NCBI GenBank assembly: GCA_013362295.1
Contig: JABFWJ010000292.1
Coordinates: 1-16,382 of the forward strand
Reading direction: 5' to 3'
DNA from: Thermoleophilia bacterium
Lineage (GTDB): Bacteria; Actinomycetota; Thermoleophilia; Gaiellales; Gaiellaceae
Length of the DNA stretch: 16,382 nucleotides
Each line of letters starts with the position of its first letter. Positions within the stretch are counted from its first letter, which is position 1. This document shows, piece after piece, positions 6,285-13,615 of the stretch. The position numbers were made by a program, and so were the translations under genes. Under the pieces are notes generated by a model. It did no database searches and was not told where the DNA came from. It saw only the letters and a list, made by a program, of their open reading frames with translations.

Positions 6285-7745
6285 TCAGTCTTGCCTGATT
6301 GCCTGGATCGTGGCCCCGATGCCGGGACCCGTGGCGACACCGGCGGTGGTCGAGAGGCGAGTCGCCTCCGCCGCTGTCGCGATCGTCAGCCGTCCCGGCG
6401 AGTACATCGCCTCGTCGAAGGCGGCCGCGGTGGACGGCTTGCCGACCGCGAAGACCGTCGCGGCGAACCCGCCCGAGATCGACGTCGAGATGTAGTCGCC
6501 GACCATCCGCCCCTGCGACGTCTGCGCGATCTGGTCGAGCGTCATCGGTCCCGCGAGCTGGGTCGGGGCTCCCCAGTGAGCGCCACCGTCGGGCGACGAG
6601 ATGTACCCGACGTCGAGCTGGCAGCCACCGGTGCAGCTGCTGTCGGGGTAGAAGTAGTACGTCAGCGCCAGCTTCGTGGCCGACCCGGATGTCGTCGGAT
6701 CGACTGCGAGGCCGGGGATGAAGTGATCGGCGCCGCTCGTGATGTCGTCGATCGGCACCCGCGCCACGTCGCTCCAGTCGATCCCGTCGGTGGAGCTCGA
6801 GAAGACGATGTCGTTGCCCGGGCACTTCTTGCGGAAGCGACAGTCCTCCCAGGCGACGAAGACGCGGCCGTCGGCGGCGATCTCCGCGCTCGGCAGCGGG
6901 CTCGTGCGCAGGCCGCCCGTGTTGCGGTGGAAGCGGATGTGCGACACCGTGACGGCCTTGTTCCAGGACGCGCCGCCGTTGTCGGAGGAGAAGCTCGAGA
7001 TCGTGCCGTTCAGGCTCTCGAACGGGACGAGTACCCGGCCGCTCGGCTGCACGACAGGCTGGCCGCCGAGACCCTTGTCGTTGCCGTCCGTCCGGATCGG
7101 CACGCTCCACGTGAGGCCACCATCGGTCGAGGTGCTCATCAGCTCGAGATCACCATCGCCGAAGTTGTCGAGCTCCGTGTAGCAATGGCCGAAGAACGGG
7201 CTCGAGGGATGGTTGTCGCAAGCGGTCCAGTTCTTATCCAGGTCGACGGAGTTCGTGATCGGCGGCGGAATACTGATCGCCGGTCCCCACGTCCGGCCGT
7301 CGTCGGTGGAACGGTTCACGAAGACGGTAGGCACGCTCGTGTTCGGGAAAAGTGGGATCGACGACACCAGCCAGACGCCGTGCGCCGCGTCAAACGCGAC
7401 GCTCGGGTCGCTCACCCGCTCGAATGGACTGGATGCGTCTCCGGAGTTGAACGTGTTGTGCAGGAAGCCGGGCGCATCCCACGTCGCACCGCCGTCGCCC
7501 GAACGGACGACGCCGATGTCGCTCGCGCCGCCGTTGAAGAAGCGGCCGACCTGGAAAGTGGCGACGACCGTGCCGTGGTCGGCGAAGGTGTCCGGCTCCA
7601 CGTCGGTCGCGTGCTGGCTCGTCGAGTTCGTGTACGGATCCGCGCTGACCTGCGTCAGCGCGACGTTCGCCTGCGCCCCCGTTGCGGTGACGAGGACGGC
7701 GACGGCGAGCGCCAATGCGGCCGTCCATGCGCGTACCTGGTGCAT
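6285..7745 (-). CDS. Secreted six-Asp-box (BNR/sialidase-like) beta-propeller protein
   Basis: This 486-residue protein has a clear signal peptide (basic MHQVR, hydrophobic core about 7-22, likely cleavage after AQA at 26). Six Asp-box (BNR) motifs occur at about 82-89, 146-153, 206-213, 254-261, 318-324 and 384-391, all close to S-x-D-x-G-x-x-W, the blade signature of sialidase-like propellers. Exactly six cysteines are present in three close pairs (176/188, 302/308, 371/375), likely disulfides. No FRIP-type catalytic arginine motif is seen near the N-terminus, so sialidase activity is not supported; a binding or structural extracellular role is as likely. An in-frame start at 7850 exists, but GTG/ATG choice falls on ATG 7745 because AAGGAGG precedes it by 5 nt, the signal peptide begins there, and the likely promoter lies at 7822-7850. 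It is divergent from the ABC importer operon. Confidence 0.88.
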   Translation of the reverse strand: MHQVRAWTAALALAVAVLVTATGAQANVALTQVSADPYTNSTSQHATDVEPDTFADHGTVVATFQVGRFFNGGASDIGVVRSGDGGATWDAPGFLHNTFNSGDASSPFERVSDPSVAFDAAHGVWLVSSIPLFPNTSVPTVFVNRSTDDGRTWGPAISIPPPITNSVDLDKNWTACDNHPSSPFFGHCYTELDNFGDGDLELMSTSTDGGLTWSVPIRTDGNDKGLGGQPVVQPSGRVLVPFESLNGTISSFSSDNGGASWNKAVTVSHIRFHRNTGGLRTSPLPSAEIAADGRVFVAWEDCRFRKKCPGNDIVFSSSTDGIDWSDVARVPIDDITSGADHFIPGLAVDPTTSGSATKLALTYYFYPDSSCTGGCQLDVGYISSPDGGAHWGAPTQLAGPMTLDQIAQTSQGRMVGDYISTSISGGFAATVFAVGKPSTAAAFDEAMYSPGRLTIATAAEATRLSTTAGVATGPGIGATIQAIRQD

Positions 7746-7749
7746 AGCG

Positions 7750-7756
7750 CCTCCTT
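7750..7756 (-). promoter_or_regulatory. Ribosome binding site fixing the start of the Asp-box protein
   Basis: On the minus strand AAGGAGG lies 4-5 nt before ATG 7745. Together with the signal peptide that begins at this ATG it rules out the longer in-frame start 105 nt upstream. Confidence 0.75.
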
Positions 7757-7821
7757 CGGTTGCTCCCGGCGCGTCCGAACCAGCCGCCTGACCGGGCTGC
7801 GACGCGCACCTTCGGGCTCCC

Positions 7822-7850
7822 TCTATCTCACGCGCGACCGCGGATGTCAA
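7822..7850 (-). promoter_or_regulatory. Sigma-70-type promoter for the Asp-box protein gene
   Basis: On the minus strand a perfect TTGACA (7845-7850) is separated by 17 nt from GATAGA (7822-7827), which matches three of six positions of the -10 consensus. Transcription would start near 7815, leaving a leader of about 70 nt before ATG 7745. This is the only exact -35 consensus noticed in the intergenic regions. Confidence 0.5.
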
Positions 7851-7900
7851 TCAGGCTGCGCGTACGTCGATAAAGAAGCGCCGGGGCACCTTATCTCTTG

Positions 7901-7929
7901 TTGTAATCCGGTTGGTCAGGTGGTAAGAC
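7901..7929 (+). promoter_or_regulatory. Candidate promoter of the ABC importer operon
   Basis: TTGTAA (7901-7906) and TAAGAC (7924-7929) are spaced by 17 nt and match four and three of six consensus positions. It lies about 70 bp before the binding-protein GTG. The match is weak and other placements in the 254-bp divergent region are possible. Confidence 0.28.
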
Positions 7930-7933
7930 CGAC
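7911..7933. promoter_or_regulatory. Imperfect inverted repeat, candidate operator of the importer operon
   Basis: GTTGGTC (7911-7917) and GACCGAC (7927-7933) are inverted copies matching at six of seven positions, with a 9-nt spacer. The repeat overlaps the candidate -10 at 7924-7929, where a repressor would block transcription. The GGT/ACC half-sites recall GntR-family operators, but no regulator gene is adjacent on this operon. Confidence 0.3.
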
Positions 7934-7987
7934 GCGTCTACCGGGAAAAGTGTTCTACGACGCACACGTTCGAGGGGCAACCGGATC

Positions 7988-7993
7988 AGGAGG
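7988..7993 (+). promoter_or_regulatory. Ribosome binding site of the binding-protein gene
   Basis: AGGAGG lies 6 nt before GTG 8000 and decides that start, which would otherwise look odd because it places a 34-residue hydrophilic extension before the export signal. Confidence 0.7.
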
Positions 7994-7999
7994 CGAGCC

Positions 8000-9691
8000 G
8001 TGGACAAGGAAAGGCGTAGGCGCTACGAGCAATACCGCGCATCTGTCGCGGGGCCGGTCGAGAACACGTTGCTCGACGAGTTCGGCGACGGCGAGCTCGA
8101 TCGAGCGGAGTTCCTCCGGAGGGCGACGATGTTCGGCCTGTCGGCGTCGGTGATCGGTGCCGCGCTCGAGGCGCTCGGACACGCGCCGCTTGCCTTTGCC
8201 GGGACCGAGCGGGGCACGGCCGGCGGCCGACTGCGCGTCGGCTGCATCCCGCCGCCCGCGCACGGGCTCGATCCGCACACGTACGCCGATACCGGGAGCC
8301 TCGTGACCGGCAACATCGCCGGCGAGATGCTCAACCGGACGACGTCCACCGGCACGCTCGTCCCCGAGCTCGCTACGTCGTGGAAGTCGAACGCGGCCGC
8401 GACGGTCTGGACGTACGAGCTTCGCAAGGGCGTCAAGTTCCAGACCGGTCAGGAGATGACGGCCGACGACGTCGTGGCGACGTTCAAGCGTCTCGTCGAC
8501 CCCAACAGCGGCTCGCAGGCGCTTTCGGCCTACAAGGGCGTGCTCTCGCCTGCCGGCGTGCAGAAGGTGGACAAGGACACGGTCGCATTCCACCTCGACG
8601 CACCCACCGGAGGATTCCCCTTCCTCACCAGCTCGACCACGTACCAGGCGATCATCCTGCCTGCGAACTACCAGTTGGGCACCTTCGAGAAGACGCCGCA
8701 GGCGACCGGGGCCTTCAAGCTCACTTCCTACACGCCGGGTGTGGGCGCGACCTATCAGCCGTTCGAGGGCTGGTGGGGCGGAAAGCCGGCGCTCGACGGC
8801 GTCGACCTGAAGTACTTCTCGGACGACGCCGCTGTCGTCTCCGCGCTGCTGGGCAACCAGATCGACCTCATCAACGAGGTCCATGTCGCGACCGGTCGCG
8901 CGCTCTTCAACAATCCGAACGTGCAGATCTTCTCCGCCCACGGCGCGACGCACCGCCTCGTGCCGATGTTGACGGACGCCCCGCCGTTCAACGACTTCCG
9001 GGTCCGTCAAGCGGTCGCGCTCTCGCTCGACCGCGTCGCGATTCGCAAGCGGCTCTTCAACGACCTCGCCGACCTCGGCAACGACACGCCCTTCGCTCCG
9101 GTCTTCCCGTCGGGCGTCAAGCTGCCGCAGCGTCACAAGGACATCAGGAAGGCCAGGCAGCTGATGGCGGCAGCGGGGAAGTCGAGGGGCTTCTCCGTTG
9201 ACCTGACGACGTACAAGGCCTTCGAGCTGCCGCTGCTCGCGCAGATCATCCAGCGCTCGGTGAAAGAGATCGGGATCAGGATGAACCTCAAGATCCTCAC
9301 GTCGACGGCGTACTACGCGGGGTCGCAGCTCGGCCCGCCGAAGGGCTGGGGCACGACCCCCTGGCTCAACACGCCGATCAACATCACCGACTGGGGCGGC
9401 CGCGCGATTCCGAACGTCTACCTCACGGCGTCGTTGAAGTCGAAGGGCGTCTGGAACGCATCGCACTACTCGAACAAGCGGTTCGACTCACTCGCGAATT
9501 CGTACATCGGGTCCGTCTCGCTGAAGGATCAGCGGAAGTTCGCCAGGCAGATCGAATTGCTGCTGCAGCACGATACGCCCGCGATCTACCCGTACTTCTA
9601 CTTCCAGCTCGGCGGTGGGGCGAAGCGCGTTCGCGGCTACCACGCGGATCCCCAGGGGCTCGTCTATCTCAGCCACACGTCTCTAGCCTGA
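8000..9691 (+). CDS. ABC transporter substrate-binding protein, opp/dpp family (SBP_bac_5)
   Basis: This 563-residue protein is the extracellular ligand-binding component of the importer encoded downstream. A charged N-terminal extension (1-34) precedes a Tat-like signal: FLRRATMFGL with R40-R41, then a hydrophobic stretch to about 60 and AFA at 65-67. There is no lipobox cysteine directly after it. The mature part has family-5 features: LRVGCIPPPAHGLDPH, then GEMLNRT, LVPELATSWK, WTYELRKGVKFQTGQEMTADDVVATFKRL near 130-165, TGAFKLTSYTPG, and NDFRVRQAVALSLDR near 330. Ligands of this family include peptides, nickel, glutathione, oligosaccharides and peptide-nucleotide compounds, so the ligand is open; the nucleoside hydrolase in the operon hints at a nucleoside-containing one. 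GTG 8000 is preceded by AGGAGG. A strong stem-loop follows the gene. Confidence 0.92.
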   Translation: MDKERRRRYEQYRASVAGPVENTLLDEFGDGELDRAEFLRRATMFGLSASVIGAALEALGHAPLAFAGTERGTAGGRLRVGCIPPPAHGLDPHTYADTGSLVTGNIAGEMLNRTTSTGTLVPELATSWKSNAAATVWTYELRKGVKFQTGQEMTADDVVATFKRLVDPNSGSQALSAYKGVLSPAGVQKVDKDTVAFHLDAPTGGFPFLTSSTTYQAIILPANYQLGTFEKTPQATGAFKLTSYTPGVGATYQPFEGWWGGKPALDGVDLKYFSDDAAVVSALLGNQIDLINEVHVATGRALFNNPNVQIFSAHGATHRLVPMLTDAPPFNDFRVRQAVALSLDRVAIRKRLFNDLADLGNDTPFAPVFPSGVKLPQRHKDIRKARQLMAAAGKSRGFSVDLTTYKAFELPLLAQIIQRSVKEIGIRMNLKILTSTAYYAGSQLGPPKGWGTTPWLNTPINITDWGGRAIPNVYLTASLKSKGVWNASHYSNKRFDSLANSYIGSVSLKDQRKFARQIELLLQHDTPAIYPYFYFQLGGGAKRVRGYHADPQGLVYLSHTSLA

Positions 9692-9697
9692 GCCGCC

Positions 9698-9732
9698 GCG
9701 CCGGGCCGCCGCGTCGGGCGGCGGTCCGGCGC
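9698..9732 (+). terminator. 15-bp intercistronic stem-loop between binding protein and permease
   Basis: Arms GCGCCGGGCCGCCGC (9698-9712) and GCGGCGGTCCGGCGC (9718-9732) pair over 15 positions with one G-U wobble and a 5-nt loop. It starts right after the binding-protein stop and ends 16 nt before the permease ATG. There is no U-tract. In importer operons such structures usually act as partial terminators or 3'-end stabilisers that keep the binding protein more abundant than the permeases. Confidence 0.65.
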
Positions 9733-9748
9733 CGACGGACGGCCTCGC

Positions 9749-10702
9749 ATGGCACGCTTCCTCGCCAACCGCCTCGCCCTCTCGATCGTCACGCTCTTCA
9801 TCCTGAGCGTCATCGTCTTCGCGGCGACGCAGCTGCTTCCCGGGGATGTCGGCCGCAACGTGCTCGGGCCCTTCGCGGATCAGAAGTCCGTCGACCTCTT
9901 CAACCACCAGGTGGGCGCCGACCGGCCCCTGCTCGTCCAGTACGGCGATTGGATCTGGAAGTTCCTCCACGGCGACATGGGCCGCTCGCTCCAGTATCAG
10001 GTGTCGGTCTGGAGCCTGCTCGGCCCCTCGCTCGTCAACTCCCTGAAGCTCGCCGCGGAGGCATTCGTCCTCGTCGTGCCGTTGTCGATCCTCGGCGGTG
10101 TCGCCGCCGCCCTGCGCCGGGGCCGGCTCGCCGACCGCGCGATCACGATCACCGGCCTTTCGCTGACCGCGGTGCCCGAGTTCGTGTCCGCCATCTTTCT
10201 CATCGTCGCCTTCGGCGTGTTCCTCACGTGGCTGCCCGTGAACGCACAGTGGCCGCAGGGGACGGGCCTCGTCGGGCAGATGCGGTACCTGCTGCTGCCG
10301 AGCCTCGCGCTCGTCATGGTCCTCTTCGGATACATCGCCCGGATGGCCCGCCACGGGACGATCGAGGCCCTCAGCGCCGACTACACCCGCACGGCCTATC
10401 TGAACGGCCTCGGCACGACGACGGTGATCGGCCGCCATGTGCTCAGGAACGCGCTTCTCCCGACGATCGCGGTGGTCGCGACGCAGACCGGTTACCTGAT
10501 CGGCGGCTTGCTCGTGATCGAGAAGCTCTTCAACTACAACGGCATCGGCCAGCGGATCTACATCGCGGCGCAGAACAAGGACGTAACGATGCTCCAGAGC
10601 GGCGTGCTCCTCGTCGGCGTCGTGTACCTCGTTGCGACGTTCATCGCCGACCTTCTCTATTCGGTGCTCAACCCGCGCATCCGGTTCGGGAGCGTGGAGT
10701 GA
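9749..10702 (+). CDS. ABC importer permease, DppB/OppB-like
   Basis: This 317-residue inner-membrane permease has six predicted membrane segments. The first is at about 9-28 (LALSIVTLFILSVIVFAATQLLPGD), followed by the large extracytoplasmic loop typical of DppB with LLVQYGDWIWKFLHGDMGRS near 60-80. The EAA loop that docks the ATPase is at about 210-235 (ADYTRTAYLNGLG, then IGRHVLRNALLP). VIEKLFNYNGIGQ near 255-270 and the C-terminal LLYSVLNPRIRFG are both standard for the family. It pairs with the next permease to form the channel. The ATG at 9749 has only a weak purine-rich stretch before it, consistent with lower translation than the binding protein. The stop overlaps the next start by 4 nt (GTGA). 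Confidence 0.93.
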   Translation: MARFLANRLALSIVTLFILSVIVFAATQLLPGDVGRNVLGPFADQKSVDLFNHQVGADRPLLVQYGDWIWKFLHGDMGRSLQYQVSVWSLLGPSLVNSLKLAAEAFVLVVPLSILGGVAAALRRGRLADRAITITGLSLTAVPEFVSAIFLIVAFGVFLTWLPVNAQWPQGTGLVGQMRYLLLPSLALVMVLFGYIARMARHGTIEALSADYTRTAYLNGLGTTTVIGRHVLRNALLPTIAVVATQTGYLIGGLLVIEKLFNYNGIGQRIYIAAQNKDVTMLQSGVLLVGVVYLVATFIADLLYSVLNPRIRFGSVE

Positions 10703-11577
10703 GCACGATCGCGTCGCCGGCGGCGGGTAGCGAAGCGCGGATCGCGCGCCGCGAGACGCTTCGCCAGCTGCTGCGCTCGCCGACGTTTCTCACGGGCGCG
10801 GCGATCGTCGGCTTCTGGGTCTTCTGCGCCGTCTTCGGCTTCGCGATCGCGCCGCACGACCCGCAGGACCAGTCGTTCACGCCGCTGCTGCGTCCCGGCG
10901 GAGCCCACCTTCTCGGCACCGACAACCTCGGCCGCGACGTGTTCTCGCGGGTGCTCGTGGGCGCGGGCGACATCCTCAAGGTGGCGCCGCTCGCGACCCT
11001 GCTCGGTATCGCGGGTGGCACGGTGATCGGGCTCGTGACGGGATACTTCCGCGGCCTCGTCGACAACGTGATCAGCAGGATCGTCGACGCGTGGCTCGCA
11101 TTGCCCGTGATCGTGATCGCCGTCACTGCGCTCGTAGCGCTCGGCGCATCGACGATCACCCTCATCGTCGTCATCGGGGTCGTGTTCATGCCGATCGTCT
11201 CCCGAACCGTGCGTGCGGCGGTACTCGGCGAGCGCCAGCTCGAGTACGTCCAGGCTGCGAGGCTGCGCGGCGAGCGTGCGCCGTACGCGATGTTCGTCGA
11301 GATCCTTCCCAACGTGATGGGGCCGATCATCGTCGAGGCAACCGTCCGCCTCGGCTATGCGATCTTCACGGTCGCGGGCCTCACGTTTCTCGGCTTCGGC
11401 GTCCAGCCGCCGTCGCCCGACTGGGCGCTGCAGATCTCCGACGGGTACAGCCTGCTGAACGACACCGCACACCAGGGCAACTACTGGATCGTCCTCTTTC
11501 CCGGCATGGCTGTCGCGTCGCTCGTGATCGGCGTGAATCTGATCGCCGACGGGATCTCCCGGGCGCTGGAACGATGA
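10699..11577 (+). CDS. ABC importer permease, DppC/OppC-like
   Basis: This 292-residue permease is the partner of the preceding one. A cytoplasmic N-terminal tail with TLRQLLRSPTFLTGA leads into the first membrane segment (about 33-51). The DppC hallmark HLLGTDNLGRDVFSRVL is at about 70-85. The EAA docking loop is near 181-212 (LEYVQAARLRGE, then EILPNVMGPIIVEAT), and the family ending GFGVQPPSPDWA and FPGMAVASLVIGVNLIADGI is present. The real start is GTG 10699, inside the stop of the upstream permease (GTGA); the frame stays open far upstream, but nothing there resembles a permease. It overlaps the ATPase gene by 4 nt (ATGA). Confidence 0.93.
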   Translation: MSTIASPAAGSEARIARRETLRQLLRSPTFLTGAAIVGFWVFCAVFGFAIAPHDPQDQSFTPLLRPGGAHLLGTDNLGRDVFSRVLVGAGDILKVAPLATLLGIAGGTVIGLVTGYFRGLVDNVISRIVDAWLALPVIVIAVTALVALGASTITLIVVIGVVFMPIVSRTVRAAVLGERQLEYVQAARLRGERAPYAMFVEILPNVMGPIIVEATVRLGYAIFTVAGLTFLGFGVQPPSPDWALQISDGYSLLNDTAHQGNYWIVLFPGMAVASLVIGVNLIADGISRALER

Positions 11578-13607
11578 CGCCGGAACCGACGCCTCTCGCG
11601 CTCGAGTTGCGCGACCTCGACGTCGTCTACCGCGTCCGCGGCCAGGACCGGCAGGTCTTGCGCGGCCTCACACTCACCGTCGGATCGGGGGAGTCGTACG
11701 GTCTCGTCGGCGAATCGGGCTGTGGGAAGTCGACGACCGCGCTGGCCGCCGTTCAATACCTCCCGAGCAACGGCCGTGTGCGGTCGGGCTCGATCAACGT
11801 CGCCGGACGCGACGTCGTCCGGCTCTCGCGCGCGGAGCTCCGCAAGTTGCGGGCGACCGAGGTCTCGATGGTCTACCAGGACCCGAGCCAGGCGTTGAAC
11901 CCGTCGATCAAGATCGGGCGCCAGGTGGCTGCGGTCTTCCGGGTGCGCGGGATCGGTCGGGACGAGGCCGAGGAGCGGACCGCGGCCGTGCTCCGTCACG
12001 TCCAGATCGCCGACGTCGGCTCGGTGATGAACCGCTACCCGCACCAGCTGTCGGGCGGGATGCAGCAGCGAATCGTGATCGCGATGGCGCTTGCCAAGGA
12101 TCCCGCCCTGCTGATCCTCGACGAGCCGACCACCGGGCTCGACGCGACCGTCGAAGCAGAGGTGCTGGATCTGATCGCGCAGCTTCAGGCGGAGCTCCGT
12201 ACGGCCGTGCTCTTCGTCAGCCACAACCTCGGCGTGATCGGGAAGATGTGCGAGCGGGTCGGAGTGCTGTACGCGGGGCGGCTCGTCGAGGAGGGGCCTG
12301 TCGACGTGGTGCTCCAGAATCCGCGCCACCCGTACACCGTCGGGTTGATCCGCTGCATTCCGCGAGGCGGCGTCCGCAAGGATCACGGGCGGCTCGACAC
12401 GATCCCCGGCTTCCTGCCGCCGCTCGGCGAGGAACTGCCGGGTTGTGTCTTCGTCGACCGCTGCGGCCTCGCGCGCGAAATCTGCCACACGGTCGAGCCG
12501 CCGCTGTACCAGCTCGGCGAGCATCACATCAGCCGTTGTCACTTCCACGAGGAGGCCCCGGAGCTTCCGCGCGTGATCCCCGCCGATCTCGGGCAGCCGC
12601 TGCCGCTCGACCGGTCGTCCACGGCGCTCGTGCGAATCGAGGACCTCGAGAAGATCTACCGGCAGCGCGGGCACACAGTCCATGCCGTGAGCGGGGTCTC
12701 GGTCTCGATCTGGCCGGGCGAGACCGTCGGTCTCGTCGGCGAGTCGGGCAGCGGCAAGACGACGTTCGCCCGCGCGCTGCTCGGGCTCGTGGTGCCGACC
12801 GCCGGGACGGTGGAGGTGGATGGACGCGTCGTGCCGCCGAAGCTTGCCCGGCGCTCCCGGGAAGACGTGGAAGCGCTCCAGATCGTCTTCCAGAACCCGG
12901 ACTCGGCCCTCAACCGTCGCCACACCGTGCGGCGGATCCTCCGCAGAGCACTGAAGAAGCTCGCCGGCCTGACCGGCACGGCCGCCGCGGCGCGGCTCCT
13001 CGACCTCGTCCAGTCGGTCCGGCTTGCCGAGCGCTACCTGACGGTCCGCCCGAATCAACTCTCGGGCGGCTTGAAGCAACGCGTTGCGATCGCGCGCGCG
13101 TTCGCCGGCGAGCCTCGGCTCGTGGTCTGCGACGAGCCGACCTCCGCGCTCGACGTCTCGGTCCAGGCGGCGATCCTCAACCTGCTCGTCGAGCTGCAGG
13201 TGGAGCGTCGCCTGTCCTATCTCTTCATCTCTCACGACCTCGGGGTCGTCCGATACCTCTCGGACCGGATCGCCGTCCTCTACCTCGGCCGCCTGATGGA
13301 GCTGGGGCCGGCAGACGTCGTCTTCGACGGCCCGCATCATCCGTACACCGAGGCGCTGCTCTCCGCGGTTCCGACAATCGACGGCGGTGGTCGAGAGCGG
13401 ATCCGGCTCGAAGGCGAGATCCCGAGCGCGGCCAATCCGCCGACCGGCTGCGTCTTCCACACGCGCTGTCCACGCAAGATCGGCCCGATCTGCGAGCAGG
13501 AAGAGCCGCCGCTCGTCACCGTGGAGCGCGACCACATGATGCGCTGTCACATCCCCATCGAGGAGCTCCGCCGCCTGCAGCAGGACAAAGACGCGATCAC
13601 CGCCTAG
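11574..13607 (+). CDS. Fused double ABC ATPase of the importer (DppD-DppF type) with two Cys4 motifs
   Basis: This 677-residue protein joins two complete nucleotide-binding domains that are separate in enteric Dpp/Opp systems. Domain 1 has Walker A GESGCGKS (46-53), Q102, signature LSGGM (159-163), Walker B LLILDE (179-184) and H217. Domain 2 has GESGSGKT (389-396), Q440, LSGGL (496-500), LVVCDE (516-521) and H554. Both sites look catalytically intact. Each half ends with an oligopeptide-transporter C-terminal domain (HPYT followed by PPxGC) carrying four cysteines: C291, C297, C304, C322 and C626, C632, C640, C658. From memory, a related mycobacterial DppD binds a [4Fe-4S] cluster with such residues. 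Fused ATPases are common in actinobacterial systems. The start overlaps the permease stop (ATGA). It powers the importer from the cytoplasmic face and is followed after 8 nt by the nucleoside hydrolase. Confidence 0.94.
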   Translation: MTPEPTPLALELRDLDVVYRVRGQDRQVLRGLTLTVGSGESYGLVGESGCGKSTTALAAVQYLPSNGRVRSGSINVAGRDVVRLSRAELRKLRATEVSMVYQDPSQALNPSIKIGRQVAAVFRVRGIGRDEAEERTAAVLRHVQIADVGSVMNRYPHQLSGGMQQRIVIAMALAKDPALLILDEPTTGLDATVEAEVLDLIAQLQAELRTAVLFVSHNLGVIGKMCERVGVLYAGRLVEEGPVDVVLQNPRHPYTVGLIRCIPRGGVRKDHGRLDTIPGFLPPLGEELPGCVFVDRCGLAREICHTVEPPLYQLGEHHISRCHFHEEAPELPRVIPADLGQPLPLDRSSTALVRIEDLEKIYRQRGHTVHAVSGVSVSIWPGETVGLVGESGSGKTTFARALLGLVVPTAGTVEVDGRVVPPKLARRSREDVEALQIVFQNPDSALNRRHTVRRILRRALKKLAGLTGTAAAARLLDLVQSVRLAERYLTVRPNQLSGGLKQRVAIARAFAGEPRLVVCDEPTSALDVSVQAAILNLLVELQVERRLSYLFISHDLGVVRYLSDRIAVLYLGRLMELGPADVVFDGPHHPYTEALLSAVPTIDGGGRERIRLEGEIPSAANPPTGCVFHTRCPRKIGPICEQEEPPLVTVERDHMMRCHIPIEELRRLQQDKDAITA

Positions 13608-13615
13608 AACTGCCT

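Noticed and set aside
4352..7745. A sialic acid catabolism locus (lyase of the NAL superfamily plus sialidase-like protein plus an opp-type importer as in SatABCD).
   Set aside because: The genes are on different strands and in separate transcripts, there is no NanE/NanK/NagA/NagB, and the propeller lacks a visible FRIP motif. The lyase could equally act on other 2-keto acids.
7746..7850. N-terminal extension of the Asp-box protein from the in-frame start at 7850.
   Set aside because: It would put 35 non-hydrophobic residues before a standard signal peptide, would start inside the likely -35 element, and ignores the AAGGAGG directly before ATG 7745.
5406..8153. A 915-codon open frame on the plus strand covering the cupin, four-cysteine and Asp-box genes.
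   Set aside because: Its translation is low-complexity, rich in R, A, G and P with no motif, and it lies antisense to two well-supported genes. Such frames are expected from strong G/C third-position bias.
9949..10698. Upstream extension of the second permease frame, giving 542 residues.
   Set aside because: The upstream part is an out-of-frame reading of the first permease with arginine- and proline-rich composition. The GTGA overlap at 10699 is the natural start.
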